Source: JAAYGT01 sp050252075
GTDB taxonomy: Bacteria; Pseudomonadota; Gammaproteobacteria; Burkholderiales; Burkholderiaceae_B
Direction: 5' to 3'
DNA: 26,378 nt
NCBI GenBank assembly: GCA_050252075.1
Contig: JBFWLP010000043.1
Span: 1-26,378 of the forward strand
The notes under the pieces are model-generated. The model was given only the letters and a program-made list of their open reading frames with translations, made no database searches and was not told where the DNA came from. Of this stretch, positions 21,493 through 26,378 are shown piece by piece; the first letter of the stretch is position 1, and each line of letters starts with the position of its first letter. A program made the position numbers and the translations under genes.

Positions 21493-22383
21493 TTAAAGCA
21501 GGGCGAGCCAGTGGTCTGCCAGCAAGGCGGCAAACAGCAGGGCGAGATAAAGAATGGAAAACCGGAACAGCTTGCGCGAGCGCTCGTCGGTATAGGCTTT
21601 GTAAAGCTGCCAGGAATACGCCAGAAACATCCCGCTCAGCACGATGGCGCAGGCCAGGTACAGATAACCGCTCATACGGATGATGAAAGGCAGCAAGGTG
21701 GCCGCAAAAAGGGCGAAACTGTACAGCAGTATGTGCAGCCGGGTGAACTGCTTGCCATGGGTGACCGGCAGCATGGGCAGGCCCGACTTGGCGTAATCGG
21801 TGTTGCGATACAGTGCCAGCGCCCAGAAGTGGGGTGGTGTCCAGATGAAAATGATAAGGACCAGTATCCAGGCTTCCGCCGGAACGGCGTTGGCAACCGC
21901 CGCCCAGCCCAGGGCCGGAGGCATGGCGCCCGACAGCCCGCCGATCACAATGTTTTGCGGCGTGAGGGGCTTGAGCAGCATGGTGTAGATAATGGCGTAA
22001 CCGACGAAGGTGGCGAATGTGAGCCACATGGTCAGTGGGTTCACCCAGTGATACAGCACCAGCATGCCGGCGCCGCCCAGCACGCCGGAAAATACGATGA
22101 CCTGGGCGTTGCTGATCGTGCCGCGTGCGGTGGCGCGGCGCGCCGTGCGCAGCATGCGGGCGTCCACTTCCTGTTCAATAAGGCAGTTCACGGCAAAAGC
22201 CGCTGCCGCCAGCAGCCAGATGCCCGCCGTGGCGGCAACGACAACCTGCATGTCGGGCAAGCCCGGGGTTGCCAGAAACATGCCGATCACGGCGCAAAAC
22301 ACCGCTAACTGGGTGACGCGCGGCTTGGTGAGCACCAGGTATTGCCGGTACAACGAAGGCTGTGGAATGCGGGCGGAAGTCAT
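21493..22383 (-). CDS. ctaB: Protoheme IX farnesyltransferase (heme O synthase)
   Basis: The 296-residue membrane enzyme adds a farnesyl group to heme B, making heme O. It has the UbiA-superfamily layout of about nine helices. The first acidic prenyl-binding motif is VNCLIEQEVDARMLRTARR (a D-to-E change is usual in Burkholderiales), and the second is YRNTDYAKSGLPMLPVTHG. TKPRVTQL near the N-terminus and WTPPHFWALALY are also typical. Its ATG overlaps the stop of ctaA by 4 bp, so the two are translationally coupled, matching their consecutive steps in heme A synthesis. Confidence 0.95.
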   Translation of the reverse strand: MTSARIPQPSLYRQYLVLTKPRVTQLAVFCAVIGMFLATPGLPDMQVVVAATAGIWLLAAAAFAVNCLIEQEVDARMLRTARRATARGTISNAQVIVFSGVLGGAGMLVLYHWVNPLTMWLTFATFVGYAIIYTMLLKPLTPQNIVIGGLSGAMPPALGWAAVANAVPAEAWILVLIIFIWTPPHFWALALYRNTDYAKSGLPMLPVTHGKQFTRLHILLYSFALFAATLLPFIIRMSGYLYLACAIVLSGMFLAYSWQLYKAYTDERSRKLFRFSILYLALLFAALLADHWLALL

Positions 22384-23393
22384 GGCGCTATTTTAGCCTG
22401 TTGCGATGGGCCCAGACGCACCAGCAGGGTGACGCAGGCCAGAACCAGCCCGGCAGCGCCGCCGTTGTGCAGTACGGCGATCAGCAGCGGCCACTGGAAA
22501 AAGATGGTGGTCAGGCCTGTGAACAGCTGCGCTGCCAACAGTGCCAGCATCAGGTTGGCCGGGCCGCGCAAACCCGGATCGTGGCGCAGATGCCATGCCA
22601 GCGGCACCAGAAAGGCAAAGACCACAAAGGCAAAGTTGCGGTGGACCCAGTGAATGGCCGTCAGGGCGTCTTGCGAGATAAGCTCGCCGCCGGGCAACAC
22701 GCCCAGGCCGCGAATCAGGGAGTAGCCGCTCTGGAAGTCCATGGGGGGGAACCACTCGCCGTGGCAGGTCGGGAAGTCCATGCAGGCCAGCGCGGCATAG
22801 TTGGTGCTTACCCATCCCCCCAGAGCGATTTGTACCAGCAACAGCACCAGACCCGCCGCGACCCAAGGGCGCCAGCGCAGGGCGTCGGGGTGCAGCGGCG
22901 CATGGGTTTTCTCGCGTGCGGCCAGCCATGTCATCAGGGCCAGAACCAGCATCCCGCCCAGCAAGTGGGCGGTCACTACCAGAGGCATCAGTTTATGCGT
23001 GACTGTCCAGGCGCCGAACGCGCCCTGCACACACACCGCCACCAGGGTGGCGATCGCCAGCTTTGGGGTATGGCCGAGTTCGCGCCGGTAACGCCATGCA
23101 AAATAAACGATACCGATAATCATCAGCCCCAGCAGCGAGCCGATATAGCGGTGGATCATTTCGATCCAGGCCTTGGGAAAGCTGACCGGGCCGTGCGGCA
23201 TCGCGGCCAGTGCCTGCTGAATTTGCTCGCTGGCGCCGATCGGTGTGACCTTGCCGTAGCATCCCGGCCAATCGGGGCAGCCCAGCCCCGAATCGGTCAG
23301 GCGCACGAAAGCACCGAACATGATGAGGTCGAGGGTAAGAAACCAGGTGGCAAACACCAGCTTCCGGTAACGGGATCGAATGCGCTCTAGCAT
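22380..23393 (-). CDS. ctaA: Heme A synthase (COX15/CtaA)
   Basis: The 337-residue integral membrane protein converts heme O to heme A. Eight hydrophobic segments are apparent. Family motifs include GAFVRLTDSGLGCPDWPGCYG after the first helix and heme-ligand histidines in EMIHRYIGS, VVTAHLLGG, AIHWVHRNFA and VLHNGGAAG. A periplasmic loop with a conserved cysteine pair reads ACMDFPTCHGEW. It overlaps ctaB by 4 bp and starts 15 bp after the SCO-like gene. Together with SURF1 and SCO it forms an aa3-type cytochrome oxidase maturation module, though no oxidase subunit genes lie in the window. Confidence 0.95.
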   Translation of the reverse strand: MLERIRSRYRKLVFATWFLTLDLIMFGAFVRLTDSGLGCPDWPGCYGKVTPIGASEQIQQALAAMPHGPVSFPKAWIEMIHRYIGSLLGLMIIGIVYFAWRYRRELGHTPKLAIATLVAVCVQGAFGAWTVTHKLMPLVVTAHLLGGMLVLALMTWLAAREKTHAPLHPDALRWRPWVAAGLVLLLVQIALGGWVSTNYAALACMDFPTCHGEWFPPMDFQSGYSLIRGLGVLPGGELISQDALTAIHWVHRNFAFVVFAFLVPLAWHLRHDPGLRGPANLMLALLAAQLFTGLTTIFFQWPLLIAVLHNGGAAGLVLACVTLLVRLGPSQQAKIAP

Positions 23394-23408
23394 GATAGAC
23401 GGGTATGG

Positions 23409-24059
23409 TTAGCCGATTCGGGAGTTCTTGATGAGTTTGATGATGTCGTCGCGAACCTCAAGCGGGTCGGCGTTTTCCGGGAAGCGCATCATCAGATGGC
23501 CCAGCGGGTCGATGATCCACATGGGCCCGCGTAGGGCGGCGTTCAGTTGTTCCGGAGTGGCCTGCGGAGCCAGGAAGCGGGCGAGCTGTTCGGGCTGTAC
23601 GCGCACCATGTGCGTGCCTTTATACGCTTCCAGTACTTCGGGGGGAACGGCCTGGTCGTCGGTAATGAACCACACCCTTGCCAGGCGGTCTACGTGCTTG
23701 CCCTGGCTGGCGTGCGAGTTTCGCAGTGTAAACAGTTTGCGTACACACGATTCCGGGCATGCGCCGGTGTCGGCACTGACCAACAGCCACTTTCCTTGCA
23801 GCGAGCTCAGGTCAAACGGTTGGCCGTCAAGCTGGGTGAGCGGCATGGCCTGGGCGTTGGGCAGGGGGCGCTGTGGTTGAATGAGCGTGCCGTAATTGGT
23901 AGTTTCGGCGGGGCGCAACCCCAGGGCCGGCACATAATAGGCCAGCAGGGCCAGCACAATGGGGGCCAGCGTCATGAGCAGGATCAGGATGACGGGGGTC
24001 AGCGAGCGCGGTTTGGCGGCGCCTTGGGGCGTGGGCGAGGATGGTTGAGTCAAGAGCAT
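23409..24059 (-). CDS. Membrane-anchored SCO/thioredoxin-like protein of the cytochrome oxidase assembly cluster
   Basis: The 216-residue protein has one N-terminal membrane helix (about residues 22-44) and a periplasmic thioredoxin-like domain. A CxxxC pair (C101-PES-C105) sits where SCO proteins carry CPxxC, in the context QGKWLLVSADTGACPESC. The copper-ligand histidine of SCO seems absent: the matching segment reads GPMWIIDPLGHL where SCO has DHASSFYIFD. It could be a thiol reductant of the CuA site rather than a copper carrier. Proteins like this are often listed as hypothetical between SURF1 and ctaA in Burkholderiales. It starts 3 bp after the SURF1 stop. Confidence 0.75.
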   Translation of the reverse strand: MLLTQPSSPTPQGAAKPRSLTPVILILLMTLAPIVLALLAYYVPALGLRPAETTNYGTLIQPQRPLPNAQAMPLTQLDGQPFDLSSLQGKWLLVSADTGACPESCVRKLFTLRNSHASQGKHVDRLARVWFITDDQAVPPEVLEAYKGTHMVRVQPEQLARFLAPQATPEQLNAALRGPMWIIDPLGHLMMRFPENADPLEVRDDIIKLIKNSRIG

Positions 24060-24062
24060 TCC

Positions 24063-24863
24063 TTACGATGATTGGGGCGGGCGCTTGCGCCGGAACAACA
24101 CATGCCAGGCCAGCGCCAGCCAGGCAATGACGGCAATGGCGGTAAAACCGAACCATTGCAGCGCATAGCCGCGATTCTTGTCGGAATCGAGCGAGGGTTC
24201 GGGCCATTGGCGCTGAAACACACCGCTGTCGTCGGACGACGTGGGGGCGGTTTGTGCCAGTACGATGGGCAACAATTTTAGCCCGGAAGCGGCGGCGTAA
24301 GCATCGAGCGGTACGTTCTGCACTACGGGCATAGGTCGCGAAGGGTCAGGCAGGCGGGCCGGCAGCTGGACATCGGCCGAGCCCGAAAATGACCAGAGCT
24401 CAAAAAGGCGGGGCACGTGCTCCAGCAGCTCGCCGCGCACGGTCACCGGCCCGCTGGTTGTGGGCAACGCAGGCCGTGCCTGCGGGCCCGGGCCCGACCG
24501 AGGTATCCAGCCCTGCAGCACCAGTACGGCATGGCGCTGGTCAGCCGGGGGCAGCAGCAGCGGCGTGGCCACCCAGTAGCCCGGGCGACCGTCATGCATA
24601 CGGTTGTCGACCAGCACGGTCAGGTCGTGCCGCAGTGTGCCGGTGGCCTGGGCCGGGCGCCAGGGAACCAAGGCATCGGCCGGCGTGTCGGCCGCCAGTT
24701 CCAGGGGAGCTTGCCGACGGCCTTGTTCGATAGCACGTGCAATGGCGTCGCGTTCGGCGGCGCGCCCCAGTTGCCAGTTGCCCAGCGAGACAAAGGCCAG
24801 CGCCAGGACGGCCAGGCCGACAAAGGCGACCAGGTAACGGATGGAAAACGAAGGGCGGCGCAT
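24063..24863 (-). CDS. SURF1 family cytochrome oxidase biogenesis protein
   Basis: I choose the ATG at 24863 (266 residues, MRRPSFSIRY); a TTG at 24872 would add three. SURF1 topology is clear: an N-terminal helix (about 10-28) followed by SLGNWQLGRAAERDA, a large periplasmic domain with GRPGYWVATPLLLP and VLVLQGWIPR, and a C-terminal helix (YALQWFGFTAIAVIAWLALAW) before a basic tail. SURF1 helps insert heme A into oxidase subunit I. It is the first gene of the minus-strand assembly cluster and is divergent from the DUF2909 gene, with 35 bp between them. Confidence 0.93.
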   Translation of the reverse strand: MRRPSFSIRYLVAFVGLAVLALAFVSLGNWQLGRAAERDAIARAIEQGRRQAPLELAADTPADALVPWRPAQATGTLRHDLTVLVDNRMHDGRPGYWVATPLLLPPADQRHAVLVLQGWIPRSGPGPQARPALPTTSGPVTVRGELLEHVPRLFELWSFSGSADVQLPARLPDPSRPMPVVQNVPLDAYAAASGLKLLPIVLAQTAPTSSDDSGVFQRQWPEPSLDSDKNRGYALQWFGFTAIAVIAWLALAWHVLFRRKRPPQSS

Positions 24864-24898
24864 TGTCTGCAATAATTCAGGTTTATTCGGAGGCCAGC

Positions 24899-25105
24899 AT
24901 GCGGATCATCGTCATCATCGCGTTTCTGGGCATTGTGGCCAGCCTTGCATCAGCCTACCTTTTCCTGATGCGTGACAAAGGCGGAACCAATCGTACCGTA
25001 AATGCCCTGACGGTACGCATTGGCTTGTCGATTGCCCTGTTCCTGTTTGTTTTGTTCGCCCACTATATGGGGTGGATCCAGAGCACCGGTATTGTAAGCC
25101 GTTAA
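24899..25105 (+). CDS. DUF2909 twin-transmembrane protein
   Basis: The 68-residue protein starts at ATG 24899 behind GGAGG; upstream in-frame codons belong to the SURF1 shadow. It has two membrane helices (about 2-20, IIVIIAFLGIVASLASAYLF, and 38-56, IGLSIALFLFVLFAHYMG) joined by a short basic turn (MRDKGGTNRT) that contains the family's conserved RTV...LT.RI pattern. DUF2909 genes are typical neighbours of cytochrome oxidase and SURF1 genes in betaproteobacteria. No function is known; a part in oxidase assembly is inferred from position only. Its stop overlaps the stop of the convergent MscS gene in the palindrome GTTAAC. Confidence 0.85.
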   Translation: MRIIVIIAFLGIVASLASAYLFLMRDKGGTNRTVNALTVRIGLSIALFLFVLFAHYMGWIQSTGIVSR

Positions 25106-26378
25106 CGCTCATTGCGCCGGGCGCCGCCGCCCGGCCCGGGTTCTTTACCGTCGCCGGTCTCGTCGTCAGGTGTGCGAGGCGCCGATGTACCCGGCTGGCT
25201 GCTGACATTGCCCTCTTCGTCCACCACGGTGGCCAGCTCGTTACCCAGAACATCGGCCGCGCGGCGATGGTCGGCCGGCGTCAGCGGACGCGGGGTGTGC
25301 CCGGCCGGCATGGCGGGCGCCCCCGGCTCCACCCGGGCCTCGACCTCGCGCACCCGGATCGGGGGCGCGTCGCCGTTTTTATCCTGGCCAAAATACACCA
25401 CGGTATGCGGGTAGGGCAGCTCAATGCCGGCGGCATTGAAGTGTTTTTTCACCAAACGGTTGAAGCCGCGCTGGACGGCCCATTGCATGCCCGGTTTCGT
25501 CTTGATCATGATGCGTAGGGTGAACCCGCGTTCGTTCAGCGATGTGACGCCTGCAATCACCATGTCTTCCAGTACCTCAGGAGCCAGCACGGGGTCGGTC
25601 ATCAGCTCGTCAAACGCCCGTTCCAGGTAGTAGGCGGCATCGTCCACGCTTTCGCGGTAGGCAATGGTGTATTCGCCCAGATGATAGGAAAAGTCACGCA
25701 TGTGGTTGGCGAACTTGTCCACCGACGAGAACGGGATCATGTGGTAGCCGCCATCGAGCGTGCGAATACCCACGGAACGGATCGTGATCTTTTCCACGGT
25801 ACCGAAGACATTGCCGATCTGGACAACGTCGTTCTGGTTCATGCCGTTTTCCAGCTGGATGAAGATGCCGTTAATGACGTCCTGCACCAGTTTCTGGGCA
25901 CCGAAGCCGATGGCCAGCCCCACCACCCCGGCACCGGCAATAAGGGGGCCGATGTCGATACCGATTTGTGACAGCACGATGAGCATGGTCATGGTGACCA
26001 CCACAATTAGCGTGGCATTGCGGAACAAGGCCAGCAAGGTTCTTTCACGCGCCGAGGGGGCTCCATCCTGCTCGGGATCATCCAGGCTCAGGCGATGTTC
26101 GATAATGCTGGCAACGACCGTCCAGACCAGAGCGGCGAAAAGCACCACGATGGACACGCGCAAGACCGTGGCCACGATCTGGCTGCCGGCTTCCGAGGTG
26201 ATCCATTCCCCGGCGTGGAACAGCTCCCAGGCGTCGAGCACAAACAAGACAACCAGGCTGGCAATGATGAGCTTGGCCCATTTTACGGCGGCCGGAACGT
26301 AGGAATTCAGGCGGGCTTCCAGTTGGGGCAGTTTCGCGCGAACGTCGTCGGGCAGGCGAAACGGCCGTACCAGTACGG
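25102..26378 (-). CDS. MscS-family mechanosensitive ion channel (5' part beyond window)
   Basis: The frame is open through the right edge, so the start lies outside; a TTG at 26247 is only an internal codon, because the frame continues upstream as VPAAVKWAKLIIASLVV. The visible 425 residues hold three hydrophobic segments. Next comes the pore helix and beta domain of MscS: GLAIGFGAQKLVQDVINGIF, VVQIGNVFGTVEKI, and RSVGIRTLDGGYHMIPFSSV. A C-terminal domain with GFTLRIMIKTKPGMQW follows, then a disordered, charged tail rich in Pro, Gly and Glu. Such channels release solutes on hypo-osmotic shock. The gene separates the oxidase assembly cluster from whatever lies to the right. Confidence 0.92.
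   Translation of the reverse strand, partial: VLVRPFRLPDDVRAKLPQLEARLNSYVPAAVKWAKLIIASLVVLFVLDAWELFHAGEWITSEAGSQIVATVLRVSIVVLFAALVWTVVASIIEHRLSLDDPEQDGAPSARERTLLALFRNATLIVVVTMTMLIVLSQIGIDIGPLIAGAGVVGLAIGFGAQKLVQDVINGIFIQLENGMNQNDVVQIGNVFGTVEKITIRSVGIRTLDGGYHMIPFSSVDKFANHMRDFSYHLGEYTIAYRESVDDAAYYLERAFDELMTDPVLAPEVLEDMVIAGVTSLNERGFTLRIMIKTKPGMQWAVQRGFNRLVKKHFNAAGIELPYPHTVVYFGQDKNGDAPPIRVREVEARVEPGAPAMPAGHTPRPLTPADHRRAADVLGNELATVVDEEGNVSSQPGTSAPRTPDDETGDGKEPGPGGGARRNER

Overview
The window looks like a chromosomal segment of a betaproteobacterium of the Alcaligenaceae type (Bordetella, Achromobacter or Pusillimonas relatives). The reasons are a Bug/TctC solute receptor, the gene run fmdB - DUF502 - aspS - EEP hydrolase - cardiolipin synthase, a glutathione-dependent formaldehyde pair, rpoH under a CIRCE element, and a heme A/cytochrome oxidase assembly cluster. 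This assignment is inferred from gene content and order; no database search was made.

Region 1 (1 to about 5.77 kb) is a catabolic island with visibly more A/T and different codon use (many TTA, TTG, CTA, ATA, AGA) than the rest. It opens with the 3' end of an IS3-family transposase. The IS end is fused to an N-terminally truncated FAD-dependent dehydrogenase of the tricarballylate dehydrogenase/fumarate reductase type, so that gene appears to have been broken by the insertion. Downstream on the same strand are a Bug receptor, a LeuC-like hydratase large subunit, a crotonase-fold protein and a LeuD-like small subunit, tightly packed as one operon. A convergent FadR-type GntR regulator follows, with a perfect 13-bp palindrome just in front of its start.

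Region 2 (5.84 to 7.70 kb) has the G/C-rich style of the host. It holds an enamidase-like amidohydrolase with a changed metal-binding motif and a DUF1185 'amino acid synthesis' protein, ended by a probable terminator.

Region 3 (7.8 to 13.7 kb) is a housekeeping operon: FmdB zinc ribbon, DUF502 membrane protein, aspartyl-tRNA synthetase (apparently non-discriminating), EEP-family hydrolase, HGGYW alpha/beta hydrolase and a ClsB-like cardiolipin synthase. Region 4 (13.8 to 15.8 kb) is the formaldehyde detoxification pair frmA-fghA. A convergent solitary LivK-type receptor follows.

Region 5 (17.0 to 18.2 kb) is the heat-shock sigma factor rpoH with a perfect CIRCE element upstream. Downstream is a structured segment ending in a strong terminator, with a hairpin loop that carries an anti-Shine-Dalgarno CCTCC; I propose it as a small RNA. 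Region 6 (18.3 to 26.4 kb) contains a CPA1 cation/proton antiporter with a C-terminal cyclic-nucleotide-type domain, the minus-strand assembly cluster SURF1 - SCO-like protein - ctaA - ctaB - sco, a small DUF2909 protein, and an MscS-family channel cut by the right edge.

The strongest leads are the LeuC/LeuD-crotonase-flavoprotein island with its IS-broken gene and GntR operator, the candidate small RNA after rpoH, and the altered enamidase. No stretch over 300 bases lacks a gene. I saw no rRNA, tRNA, CRISPR array or phage genes.
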